From Brachypodium distachyon (taxonomy: Eukaryota > Streptophyta > Magnoliopsida > Poales > Poaceae), in assembly GCF_000005505.3 (NCBI RefSeq), contig NC_016133.3, positions 28,637,008 through 28,701,007 on the forward strand: a DNA stretch of 64,000 nucleotides, given 5' to 3'. Positions 33,127 to 43,766 of this stretch are shown here, piece after piece (positions within the stretch are counted from its first letter, which is position 1; each line of letters begins with the position of its first letter). The notes beneath the pieces were generated by a model that saw nothing but the letters and a program-made list of their open reading frames with translations, had not been told where the DNA came from and did no database searches. Position numbers and translations under genes: made by a program.

Positions 33127-36100
33127 ATGGAGGTGCTTCAACACAAGAGAGTAAGGAAGTCGCGTACAGGTACTAGTGCTGGTACTGGTGGAGGCAACGG
33201 TCAAGGTACTAGTGGAGGCATCAGCCAAGGTACCGGGAGAGGCAGCACGCAAAGGAGCATTGCTCGGCATGGAGATCAGCCCAGCGAAAGGAACAACCAA
33301 AGAACCAATTCTGGTGGTATTGCAGCTGAAAGAAATGACTAGTTCGCCATGGAGATCTGCCCAGCCCAGCAAAGGAATAACTCACAAGGCACCGACTCAG
33401 TGGGTAATGGAGACTTAGGGACTAACTCTGGAGGCACTAATTCTGTTCGTACTAAACCGGCTAAAGTAGCGGCTGTAGAAACAAGAGGGAGGCACGAGTG
33501 GTCAAGAACTCGGCTGAGAAATCCTCTACGAGGACGGAAAGTAGTCCTTGTACCTCAGGGTGACATGTAAGTGAATTCCTAAATGTGCATATTGTTTGTC
33601 TTTGATCTTATTGCAGTTCTCATACTTAAAATAAATATATTTTTTTGTAGGCAATTCGAGTACATGGACTATACTCGTGGCGACTACAAGTACACCACCC
33701 AGCTTGGATATATTCTGAAACGACAATACCCTAGTGCTTTGACGGATGACGCTGGAGAATTATATCCAGCAACGACATGGGCAGATTACTATGAGAAGAC
33801 TAACGACCAAGGAGAGACATGTGCACACAAAGTGAAGAAGGAATTTTGGGTAATTAGAGTCACATGTAAGACCTACACACAATTTATGTGAACTAATTTG
33901 TTGTTGTGCACTTTGCAGCGTTTGTTCACTGTGGTTGATGAGCACAAGCGAGAGGCTGCCCGTGTTCTTGAGAACTATTGTAAGAAGAGAGTGCGGAATA
34001 TAATGTACCAAGTTCGTGTCGATGCCGTGAAGCTGCATTATGAGAACCAAGGAGAGATCCTTGATGACACTCTTGCATGTCGTAGAGAACTCAATGAGAA
34101 TGAGTACCTAAATGCTATGGTAGAATGGTGCAAAGAGGACGTTTGGCCCCTTCTTGCTGCATACTGGGATAGTGATGAGTTCAAGGAAAAAAAGATCAAA
34201 AGCCCAAGATTCTCGCTTGTCTAATGAAGATGTTGCTCAAAACAGAGGGGGTTCACGCCCATTTGTAGAGACACAACAATTCATTGTAAGTGTTCTCTAT
34301 TGTTCTTGAGTACAATAATCATTGGTTCCATTTTCAGATTTAGAACCATGATGACTAATTACTAAAAGTGCTTGCAAGAAGTTGTACATGGACCCGAAAA
34401 GGCTACAATTTGAACACATATGCCGTGATGAAATCAGGTGCTAAGAATATGAACAACAATGGAAGTAGTGGAGTAATCCCCATCCAGAAAGCACAAAAAC
34501 GCATGGTATACTCTAATCTTGTCTTGTTTACTTTGTGTGAGTGTGATTGTGTCTGTGTGTGAGGCTATGAATGTAACTGCTATTTATATATTGTAGAGGG
34601 ACTATTAGGAAGGAGTTGAAAGCTGCACATCCAGATGATCCAGAGCAGCCAGAAGTAGATGGACTTGTCTTGTACACAAAGGGCGGTGGCCTGCCTCATG
34701 GCCGCCTTCTTATAGGAGATGGCGCAGTGACAAAGGCAGATGTTATTGCTGTAGCTAAAGGAAAAAAATCTAGGCCATCAACTTCTGATTCTTTTCAACA
34801 CTTGTCCGAAGAGAACCATTAACTCTGACGTGCTAACGAGGGCCTAACACAACACAACGTGCATCTAACTCAGCAACAAGAGGTTGACCATGAACTAATC
34901 ATGGTAAAGAAGTCCTAACCCAAATAGTTAAATTGACTGTATTTAGTTTCTACAAATTTTAAATCCTGGCCATCTTTGGATTGTATCACCATGGAAACAT
35001 TGATTTCATTCCAGCTAGCAGGACTTAGCTTGTCTTCTTTAATTTTGATAGATAATAGATATGATGAGACATAGCTGTTATTTTTGGTCATAAAGTGACC
35101 AAAGTTAGAAATCTACTCAATTTATGAAGTCCTACAACATATATGGATGCCTTTTCTAATTATTTTTTCTTCACGCTGGAACTGTGCATATGAATGCAAG
35201 ATGCTTTTTGTTGAGTTTGGAAAGGAACCACCAGCACACTTATTGCATCGTCGACAGGAGGTGCAAGCGCAGTTTCAGGTAAGTTTATTCATCAACTTTG
35301 CATATATAATATCAATTGAAATGTTGATGGTGACAAGAAAATCGACGGCAATACCTTTTGTAATTGGGATGACATATTTAATTAATCTGGATCACTAATG
35401 ATCTTTGTAATGGCAGACCAACAATCAGTGCAGCGGTGAGGCTTCATGTTCAAAATTGTAACACTTCGGATAGCATCATTTTTAGTAAGTTTTTGGTTTC
35501 TTTGGATCCTCGGAGGACTAGAAGTGTGAATCTGTAGCAACCATTGCCTTTTGGATGTGTGCACTTGTATTTTTCTTGAATCTGATAGTAACTTTAAAAC
35601 TTGGACCTAGCTACTAGTTGAGATACTTGGATGGACACAAAGTGAAGTCTATGACTTGTTGTACTGCTGGTTATGATTTGGATGAAGATTACACTGTGGT
35701 GTCGATGTCATGCATCTAATGGCTGTTCTTGTATATATTGTTATTATATCAAATCTTGTTTTCTTATGTGACAAAGTACATACCTTTTTCGTTTTTCGGT
35801 TATTATCTCAAATCTTGTTTTCTAATGTACAAGCACATTAACAAATGATCATGGCTTCCTGTAGGGAGCACCTGGTTCTTCACATGCTGGCTCACAATCA
35901 ATCCATAATGATGGAATGGATGGTGCTGGAACCAGTGCTAATGGCAACAACAATGCTGTCAATGTGGAGATCAATGACACTACAACTATCGGCTTGGGCA
36001 ACAATCGGGGTGACAATTTAGCTGGGGAGAATGGATCTTATGATGACAGTGAAGTTTTATATGCTAACAGTGATATTGATGCTGGCCACGAAGATGATGC

Positions 36101-36137
36101 TCGTGCTGGCCGTGAAGCTGATCGTGATGCTAGCTAG
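33127..36137 (+). pseudogene. TNPA-type (Ptta/En/Spm) accessory gene, damaged
   Basis: ATG 33127 follows an acceptor (TTATAG before GAG). The N-terminal part is basic with GTSAGTGGGNGQGT-like repeats. An in-frame TAG at 33340 interrupts it, after which the same frame continues to a GTAAGT donor at about 33569. Later exons carry the Transposase_24 signature (EYMDYTRGDYKYTTQLGYIL, TVVDEHKREAARVLENYCKK, MVEWCKEDVWPLLAAYWDSD) and then DDPEQPEVDGLVLYTKGGGL near 34640. The last exon (about 35866-36137) is acidic and ends DADRDAS-like. In En/Spm the partner protein binds the subterminal repeats. The exon borders after 34200 are only partly clear. Confidence 0.82.
35528..35740 (+). repeat. Internal duplication within the CACTA element, copy 1
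   Basis: The sequence from GTAGCAACCATTGCCTTTTG through GTCGATGTCATGCATCTAAT returns, diverged, at 36348-36419 and continues at 38140-38260 after the inserted LTR. The copies are separated by about 0.8 kb and are not adjacent. Confidence 0.75.
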
Positions 36138-36347
36138 TGTCGGCCGTACCCACTGAATAGTAGAAGATCACAACCTGTTTTCTTTTTGGTGATTGGAGTT
36201 CTAACACCGTGGTCATCTACCTGTCTTCTTTTTGGTGATTGGAGTTCTAACAATGCTTATCTGTAGCTAGTGCTGGCCATGCCCACTAAAATCACAAACA
36301 ATCTTCTTTTTGGGAATTTGAGTTCTAACAATTAATGGTCATGTATT
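36138..36347 (+). repeat. Short repeats after the TNPA-type gene
   Basis: The phrase TCTTCTTTTTGGTGATTGGA and its variants occur three times (about 36178, 36222 and 36302), each followed by GAGTTCTAACA. The unit is irregular, about 44 to 80 bp. Confidence 0.75.
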
Positions 36348-36419
36348 CTGTAGCAGCCATTCCTTTTGGATGTGTGGACTTGAATCTGATAGTAGTATGC
36401 TTGAACCTAGCTATGTATG

Positions 36420-38134
36420 TGTTGGGTTCGTTGCATAGGAAACAAAAAATTTCCTACGAGAAGTGCGGAAGAAACCCAAGAATATATATACTAGATGTAT
36501 GTAACGAGAGGGATCATGAACACCATACCCTCGTAGACCGCTAAGCGTTACGATCACGAGATCGTTGTTGGTGTAGTGGAACTTTCAATGAGATCAATCT
36601 CAGTGCCGAACGGACAGCACCTCCTTGGTATCCACACGTTCAGCTTCACGTTATCTCCTCCTTCCTCGATCCAGCAAGCGAGAGGGAGAGGTAGACGAGA
36701 TCCCGGCAGCACGACGGCGTGGTGACTATGGTGAATATTCTCACGGGCAGGGCTACGCCGTGCGCGTGAGAAGAGGAGGAGAGGAGGGCTCAGGGGAGAG
36801 AGAGATCCAACTGAAAGCTTGGGGTGTCTCTCTCCCTTGCCCCCCCTTCTATTTATATAGGGGTAGAGGAGGCGTGGCCGGCCAGGACTATCCCGCGGCC
36901 AGGACTCTCCGGCGGCCAGGACTCTCATGCGGCCAGGACTCTCCCGCGGCCAGGACTCTCCTCCTGGCCGCATGGGCCCTGTGGGCTAGCCCCTCGGCCC
37001 ATTAAGGCCAGGGTGCTCCCTCACAGGCCCATTTAGCCCAGGGATAGGTGGGCCTCAAGGTGGAACCCTCCGGATCCCTCCGGAACCTTCTAGAAGCTTC
37101 CCGGTCAAAACCGGGAAATATTCCAAACTTTCCAGAACCCTGAAAACAACTTTCCATATATAAATCTTTATCTCCGGAACATTCTGGAGCTCCTCGTTGC
37201 GTCTAGGATCCCATCCAAGACTCCGAATCATAATTCGATATCATCATCATTTATCTCATCTAACCCAAGCAACATGAAACGTTAAGTGTGTGACCCTACG
37301 GGTTCGAGAACATGTGGACATGATCAAATATCAATAACCAATAGCGGGACCTGGATGTCCATAATAGTTCCCACATATTCCACGAAGATCTCATCGGTTG
37401 AACCACTATGTCGAGGATTCAATTAATCCAGTATCCAATTCTCTTTGTCTCGCGATATATTACTTGCCCGAGATTTGATCGTCGGTATCGCCATACCTAG
37501 TTTAATCTCGTTACCGGCAAGTTCTCTTTACTCGTTCCGTAATATAATACCCCCGCAACTAAACACATTAGTCGCATGCTTGCAAGCTCATTAGGATGTT
37601 ATATTACCGAGAGGGCCCAGAGATATCTCTCCGTCACAAGGAGTGACAAATCCCAGTCTTGATCCATACAACCCAACAAGCACCTTCTGGGATACCTGAA
37701 AAACACCTTTATGATCACCCAGTTACGAGATGACGGTTGATGCCCACAAAGTATTCTTCCGGTACTAGGGAGTGGCATGATCTCATGGTCTAAAGAAATA
37801 ATACTTGACATAATAAAACATAAGCAACTTAAACTTAAGTGACACGATCAAAAGCTATGTTTAGTTTTGGGTCTGTCCATCACATCATTCTCCTAATGAT
37901 ATGACCTCGTTATTAAATGACAACACATGTCTATGGTTAGGAAACCTTAACCATCTTTAATCAACGAGCTAATCTAGTAGAGGCGTATTAGGGACACGGT
38001 ATTTGTTTATTTATCCACACATGTATTTGAGTTTCCAATCAATACAATTATAGCATGGGCAATAAACATTTATCAAGAACAATGAAATATGATAATAACA
38101 AATTTATTATTGCCTCTAGGGCATATTTCCAACA
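36420..38134 (-). mobile_element. Solo LTR, BARE/WIS/Angela-like (1,715 bp)
   Basis: The sequence starts TGTTGGGTTCG and ends CATATTTCCAACA, and GTATG flanks it on both sides (36415-36419 and 38135-38139). On its own strand it begins TGTTGGAAATATGCCCTAGA, the well-known start of Copia LTRs of the BARE/WIS/Angela group. TATATAAAT near 36848-36858 is the LTR promoter on the minus strand. Length and sequence agree with that group. No internal region is present. Confidence 0.93.
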
Positions 38135-38139
38135 GTATG

Positions 38140-38260
38140 GACTCAAGACTTATGTGTGGAATATGTTATGATCTGGATGATGAATCTATGTTGTGTGGAT
38201 GTCATGCATCCAATTAATGGATGTGCTTGTATATATTATGATTTGGAGCTATTTGTTTCA
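38140..38260 (+). repeat. Internal duplication within the CACTA element, copy 2
   Basis: This is the continuation of the second copy of 35528-35740, displaced by the solo LTR. GTGTGGATGTCATGCATCCA is the clearest shared stretch. Confidence 0.7.
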
Positions 38261-38289
38261 TTTGTGCAGCTTTTAGCCTATAATTGTGA

Positions 38290-38870
38290 AATTCTATTTT
38301 TTGACAGTTGTCCATTTTCCTGTCGGTTATCGCAATGTCAGAAAGCATTTATTCCAGTTTGTGAAATTTCATTTTTCTGACGGTAGTCCATTTTTTGTGT
38401 CGGTTATTGCAACGTCCCAAAGCACTTTTTTCTGAGGGCACTTTTATTCCTTTGTCGGTTACTAGAACGTCCGAAAAATACCATGTTCTGACAACCCACT
38501 GTCAACTTAATTACCGTCGTGCTAAAAACATTAAACATGACGGTCGCCCGTCAGAAATAAACCGACGCAGAAAATAAATATTTATGTCAGCTCAACCGAC
38601 ACAAATTGTTTTCATGTCGTTTTTTTCTGATGGTTTAGCCGTCAAACTAAAAGTCGACGAAACCGGACGCCAAAATGTTTTTTCGTCAGGCACCGTCAGA
38701 AGTATCTGCCAGAAATATTATTTGTGACGGGTCACCGACAAGCAAATGGTTTTTCTCCGACGATCCAGCTCTGACGGTATTTGCGTGACTGTTGACCGAC
38801 ACGAATTATATTTCTATCGGTTTTTTGGTTATTTCTGACGGTTTTGGGCCGACACCAAATTCTGGAATCC
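38290..38870 (+). repeat. Right subterminal repeat region of the CACTA element
   Basis: There are dense CTGACGG, GTCGGTT and CCGTCAGAA motifs in both orientations, including the nested ACCGACA/TGTCGGT pairs near 38575-38840. It mirrors the left subterminal region. Confidence 0.85.
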
Positions 38871-38881
38871 TGGTAGTGAAA

Positions 38882-39663
38882 GGTCAACCAAATGCGACAA
38901 AGGGAGATGTCACATAACATAGTGTGCGGGGTTCCACTTGGCTATACTCGTGAACACGTCTCTGTCTCCACTTTTGGACGCTGAGAATGACTCCACCACC
39001 ACCGGCAAGTATTTTCTAACTTAAGTCACCTGTCTTTGTGGGGCTGAAATGTGGGACTTAAGTCACCTGTCTTTATGAGGCTGACAAGTGGGACCCACAT
39101 TTCAGCCCCACAAAGACAGATGACTTAAGTCAGAAAATCCACGCCGCACCACCACAGGGTCACGAGTGAGAAAACCACGTACGGCTGCACCAGCGGCATT
39201 AGCGCAGATACACATCGCCAGATCTATCACTAGGCTAACTGCATCAACTGGCCAGACTATGTTTTTTCTTTTTTTCTTTGTTTAGAATCAACTGGCCAGA
39301 CTATGTGCTCTCGGACTCGGAGCATCACACCGCATTGGGCCGCCCACAGCCATGGGCACCGAGTCATGGAGAACCCTTCATAGCCCATAGAAGAGCCACC
39401 ATGAACCGCCACAGGATCAGCGTCTTTGAGCTGTACTAGGCCATAGTCCGAGAATTCCTTTCGGACGTAAATATTCTGTTTAGAAGTAATGCCATTGGCC
39501 CAACTTTTACAAGAAAAACCGAATACAAACGTGTATACAAAGAACATAGAGTGTAACACACTTAGACACTCACACGCTAGATAGAGTAGAACAACCATAG
39601 GCAGTGGCCGGAGACCAGATATCGAGCTAGCCGGCCGAATTATTTCGAGAAACATAAACTAGT
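38882..39663. other. Spacer between the CACTA element and the second GRP gene
   Basis: It contains the hairpin at 39011-39138. The rest has no supported gene; the lower end (39480-39663) is presumably the 3' UTR of the minus-strand GRP gene. Confidence 0.5.
39011..39138. repeat. Near-perfect inverted repeat (45 bp arms)
   Basis: Left arm 39011-39055 and right arm 39094-39138 pair at 43 of 45 positions around a 38-base loop. The loop itself begins with another partial copy of the arm (ACTTAAGTCACCTGTCTTTA). No target duplication was found. It could be a foldback MITE or, if transcribed, a source of small RNA. Confidence 0.85.
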
Positions 39664-40275
39664 TTAAGGGGTTGATCCATCGTTACTGTTCCCTGTTGTT
39701 GCACTACTGCTGCTCCCTGATCCTCCTCCAGAACCACCGCCAAACCCACCATCACGACCGCTGCCGTCAGCACCTCCAGAACCGCCGCTGTTGGCATAGC
39801 TGGAACCGGATGGACCATAGGAATCACCTATCCCTGATCCACCTCCCCTGGCGGTGCCAGAGCCGCTACCATTCCCCTTGCTTCCTCCAGAGGCACCGCC
39901 GCCTCCTCCTCCGCTCGCGTTCGTAGTCGAGCTGCCGGTGTCCGAGGTACTGGAATCACCGTGGCCTATGCCGGAAGCGCCCCCGGAACCGTAACCGGAG
40001 GCGGTCTCGTCCCGGCCTCTATAGCGGCCGGATCCGCTTCCGCCTCCGCTGGCATACGCGTAGTTTTTGTCATTGTAGGCCTCGGCGGAACCGGAACCGG
40101 TACCGAACCCGGAGCCCTGACTGGGTCCTGATCTCCCGCCTCCGCCTCCGCCTCCGCTACCCTGGCCATCGGCGGTGGCGGCGCCGTCGTGTCTTACTAC
40201 CCTGATGGCGTTGGCCAATCCTATGCTTAGCAGGACGACGACGGCAACGGACCACATCAGCTTGGTTGTAGCCAT
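39664..40275 (-). CDS. Secreted glycine-rich protein, paralogue 2
   Basis: A single exon of 203 residues starts at ATG 40275. The first 23 residues (MATTKLMWSVAVVVLLSIGL) are a signal peptide cleaved near ANA. The mature part begins RVVRHDG and then alternates glycine/serine runs with short insertions (AYNDKNYAYA, RYRGRDETASGYG). It ends in a Ser/Asn-rich tail (SSSATTGNSNDGSTP). It is more serine-rich and less repetitive than the protein at 20568-21224 but shares its signal-peptide style, gene length and strand. The likely role is the cell wall; no enzyme motif is seen. A TATAAGT box lies about 103 bases upstream of the ATG. Confidence 0.87.
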   Translation of the reverse strand: MATTKLMWSVAVVVLLSIGLANAIRVVRHDGAATADGQGSGGGGGGGRSGPSQGSGFGTGSGSAEAYNDKNYAYASGGGSGSGRYRGRDETASGYGSGGASGIGHGDSSTSDTGSSTTNASGGGGGGASGGSKGNGSGSGTARGGGSGIGDSYGPSGSSYANSGGSGGADGSGRDGGFGGGSGGGSGSSSSATTGNSNDGSTP

Positions 40276-40377
40276 CTTGTGGTGATTAAAGGTAGCTAGC
40301 TAGCTAGATGTCTAAGTACGTAGTGGAACCAAGCAAGACGAGAGGTGAGTGATGAACGGAAGCTCGCTACGTTGTTA

Positions 40378-40385
40378 CTTATAGC
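40378..40385 (-). promoter_or_regulatory. TATA box of the second GRP gene
   Basis: The minus strand reads CTATAAGT, 103-110 bases upstream of the start codon. A run of GCTA repeats (about 40296-40312) lies in the presumed leader. Confidence 0.65.
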
Positions 40386-41279
40386 GCTACGTCAGTAGTT
40401 TTTAATTACCTTGCGCGTTGAGCGTGTGATTATAGTTTTTACAACTGTAGATTATGGAAGATTCTGTCATGTTGAGCTTGTAATTATTATTAAGCACTGA
40501 AGATTATGGAAGATATGGCTCACGTTCATGAACGTGTGGTTGTTGTTATTAACCACTGACTGAGCCTAAAATTTGTCAGAAGAGAGATAATCAAGCTACG
40601 TATCGTACGGCCCGTCAAAACTTTGATGCTTCTGCTCGCGTACTTGCGTAGTTTAAGAAATCTGATTGTGATTCTATATACGGGGTTCCTTTACCGGCCG
40701 GCAGATACTTCGCGGCTTCGCGCAGCAGGGATCAGCTGCTTGAGAGCCCGAGACCGAGGAGGAATTAAAGTCGCTGATATATTACTCAGGCGATGGGATC
40801 ACGCTGTCGGTTACTCTCGATCACTAGCCCGTGCCTGTCGATGCATTTTTTTTTTATGAAACGGACATAGCGATCCATTTATTGTCAAACGGGGTCGCGT
40901 GGAGTGGTCCGGGAACAAAGTTCAGGAAAACAAAAACAAGAGAGGACGGGGAGCACAGAACAAAACTAAGAGGAAGGTTAAAACTCACTGAAAGTTTTTA
41001 TCAGTGTTAATTCTGATCCTACGAGTTATATATGGCCTCTTTCTTTTCAGCTGCAGTTTCTCTCAAAAATTCAGCTGAAGCTGGTTTCTGAAGAAGCTGG
41101 AAGCTATTTTGTTTTTTTTTCAGCTTTTTAAAATGCAGCTTGTTGTCTGATGTCTATAGAAAAAGTCTGTACTGTCTTTGAATGAACTGTGACGTTTTTG
41201 GTTTGTTCATACAAGTATTTCAGACTGTTTAATTAAATTAGTACCGTTATATAATCAAACTGAGAATACACCGATTAAC
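40386..41279. other. Unassigned upstream sequence
   Basis: No gene is supported. The stretch at 40846-40990, which starts with a T run and is A/G-rich after it, resembles a LINE tail on the minus strand but has no coding part. The section 41035-41150 is rich in AGCTG motifs. Confidence 0.35.
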
Positions 41280-41471
41280 CGATATGATACCAGAAATAGA
41301 TGCCTCTTTCAGTTTTGCATTCTTTTCATTTCCTAAATGTGCCAATTTTGAAAGCCATAGTTTGAGGAAGCCGCTGTTGCTATAACCTTCCAAATCTACA
41401 GTGTATTTGCTGAATGATTTGTTTGCAAATTCCAGAACAACAAAGTTTGCCTTCGGAGACTCCGATGGTGG
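41280..41471 (-). pseudogene. CLASP: Orphan exon of CLASP (microtubule-associated protein)
   Basis: On the minus strand a pyrimidine tract and TTCTGGCAG acceptor (41472-41480) precede a 192-base, 64-codon exon ending ATATCG before GTTAAT. The translation (VVLEFANKSFSKYTVDLEGY, FLKLWLSKLAHLGNEKNAKL, KEASISGIIS) closely matches, from memory, the C-terminal HEAT-like region of plant CLASP, which stabilises growing microtubule ends. The exon is intact, but the flanking CLASP exons are absent within several kilobases. It is therefore a captured or duplicated fragment and not a gene. Flanking intron sequence seems to have travelled with it. Confidence 0.78.
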
Positions 41472-42917
41472 CTGCCAGAAAAGAGAAAGACAAAACATTT
41501 GTTGTGATGGATTTGGGAATTACAAGCGTGTAGCGTGTCACATATGTGCTAAATATCGTGAAATATTCATTGTGTATATATACATACGCGAATGGGTACC
41601 CTATCACATGGCTCATGATGACTTCATTAATTTGTGGTGAGATACACTAAAGAATTGCACATTAGTTTGTCAATCCGTAGCGACGCATGAACACTCTGCT
41701 AATAAATTTATAGTACGGAGTACAAGTTTTACAATGGTTGACGATTTTAGCGACCGTCCAACCTAGTTGATCTAGCGGTGGAGAAATAAGAAGTACTGGA
41801 AAGTACTAAAATAAAAATACTGAAAAGTACTCCGTATCCTCTTTGGGACCCACCGGTCAGGAAATTTTCCAACGCCCCTGCCTTCTCGTCCTCCGACCAA
41901 TGCCCACAGTTCTCTTCCTCCTGCCGCGTCCCTCCTCCGCATCCTTCTCTCCCCGACGCCCACGCGCCCCGCCGTCCTCTTTCGGACCCTCTCTCCCTTG
42001 CTCCAGTCCCAGGCACTGTCCTTCCTGTCCTACTCCGCCCCACTCCACGACCTGCTCCAGCTCCGCTCCCTCGCTTCCCGTGTCATGTATGCCCCAACTG
42101 GTCAGTATGAATTCTGGGTCCGCCGCGGTGCCCACCACCTGCTCGACAGATTGCGCCAAAGAGGCATTCCTGATGTCTCCGAGGGGGTCATTGAGGGGTT
42201 CCACGAGCTACCGTGATGGCTTAAAGAAGAGGCAGAGCGGGCACGTCATGTGCTGTCGTTGTCGTGTGATTTCCGGAGCATGACGAGAAGAAGCATTATT
42301 TCGGTTGGGATCGCTTGGACAGATCTGGGTTGGATCAAGATGAGGATCCGTTGATGCAGGAGGCTGTGTGTGTTCCACCTCATCCGGCTCCTCCATTTAT
42401 AAGTTAAATGCTAGACGTCCACCATAACACTAACCCTAGTATATTGGGCTTAGGTAGGCCCTAAACTAATTTGATGTTTGATGATAGTCCAACTAACATA
42501 TTCCGTCATTAAATCTTTATTGTTAAATATAAGACCGATGGTTGAAATAATTCAGATGATGTGGCTTAATGTCGTACTTCTTCGATGTCTCTCATTGTAC
42601 ATTATATAATATATATTTGGTCAAATTTTAAGAAGTTTACTAAAAATAAAAAATCTTATATTTAACAACACATGAGTAAATCTCTAATCTGTTTGAAAAG
42701 ACAAACTTCGAGCAAGCCGCCTTATATTAAAATCACTAATCTCTTCTTTATCGAGCACCGGCTTTTTCTTAAGATGGAATCAATATTATTGGCCCCGCGC
42801 AAAAAATGCATTGGCTACACAATGGTAGGTGCAGCTAATTAGCAAACTATATGCATTAAATGTATGCAGAAATCATGCAAAGGTTATACAGGACAAATTC
42901 TATTCTCTGTGTGTTAA
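41472..42917. other. Unassigned stretch with a GC-rich open patch
   Basis: At 41840-42300 a GC-rich part keeps a plus frame open (41998-42216, with YAPTGQYEFWVRRGAHHLLD and PDVSEGVIEGFHELP). It reads like protein-coding sequence but I do not recognise it. A stop follows and the frame fades. It may be another captured gene piece. The remainder is AT-rich. Confidence 0.35.
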
Positions 42918-43007
42918 CTACCTACGACCTAGCTTCACCCAGCCTGGCTATAAGATTGCTGCCTACCTACGACCTAGCTTCACCCAGCCTGGCTATAAGA
43001 TTGCTGC
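42918..43007. repeat. 45 bp tandem duplication
   Basis: CTACCTACGACCTAGCTTCA starts at 42918 and again at 42963, and the two copies are identical over 45 bases. Confidence 0.95.
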
Positions 43008-43665
43008 CAGAATCAATCAGATTTAATAGAGTGAGTTGATGAGATTAATTACCGAGAGGGAATGAGCATGCGGCATGACTTTATTGGAGTTGGGTTGGAG
43101 CGCATGCAACGTCATGACATGAAGAATCAGACCATGTTTTTTTTTGGACGGTGTGGAGAATCGAACCTGGTACCACCGTAATGTTGCTTTGGTTGTTTAA
43201 TCGTGGAGGGCCTCCTATTTAATCTAGACCATTATGACCGGAGGGCCCACACTAATCAACTTTCAGATGTTTTGTTTTTTTTTGTGATTTTTTAGGCTCT
43301 TTATTTTTTCGTGGTTTCTGCGTCATGTACTTTTAATATATAATATATAGGAGGTGACAGGTGACAGCGTATATCATTTGTCTTGCTGAACATTTTTGGT
43401 TTTGATAAAACCGGTTGGTTTTGACGTCCAGTGATGAATTTGACTGGATTGATGGCTACGCTCAGATGTGGCTATGGTGTAGGCTTTGTGTGGGTTTGTT
43501 TCTACCTGAAGCCAGATAACCATGTATTGTACGTGGACCATCGTTTTGTGTGTTTTTATTTACTTGATTCGTGATTGTAAGGTGTCTGGCGTGTCGTTTG
43601 TAGTATTAATCCTATCATATGTATGAATCCTTTTGCAAACCAGGATGTGTGTTACGATAAACATG
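43008..43665. other. AT-rich spacer
   Basis: No gene or definable element is seen. Confidence 0.4.
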
Positions 43666-43766
43666 TACTCCTTCCGTCTTATACTAAGGGCATCTAGCCG
43701 CTTTTTATGTATACATACATTCATATTTGGATAAATTTGAGTCCTTTAATACAGGACGGAGGAGTA
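43666..43766. repeat. Stowaway MITE
   Basis: It begins TACTCCTTCCGTC and ends GGACGGAGGAGTA, the inverted-repeat ends of a 101 bp Stowaway with TA at both borders. Confidence 0.85.

Larger units (their letters stand above)
27256..38878 (+). mobile_element. CACTA (En/Spm) DNA transposon, complete ends
   Basis: The left end is CACTACCAGGATTCTAGAG and the right end, reversed, is CACTACCAGGATTCCAGAA. Flanking AAA occurs at 27253-27255 and 38879-38881, the three-base duplication of the CACTA superfamily. Subterminal regions at both ends carry many GACGG, CCGTCA and GTCGG motifs, the usual binding sites for the element's own TNPA-type protein. Inside lie a TNP2-type transposase gene (29237-32891) and a second gene of TNPA type (33127-36137), both damaged. 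A foreign solo LTR (36420-38134) accounts for 1.7 kb of the 11.6 kb length. Confidence 0.96.
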
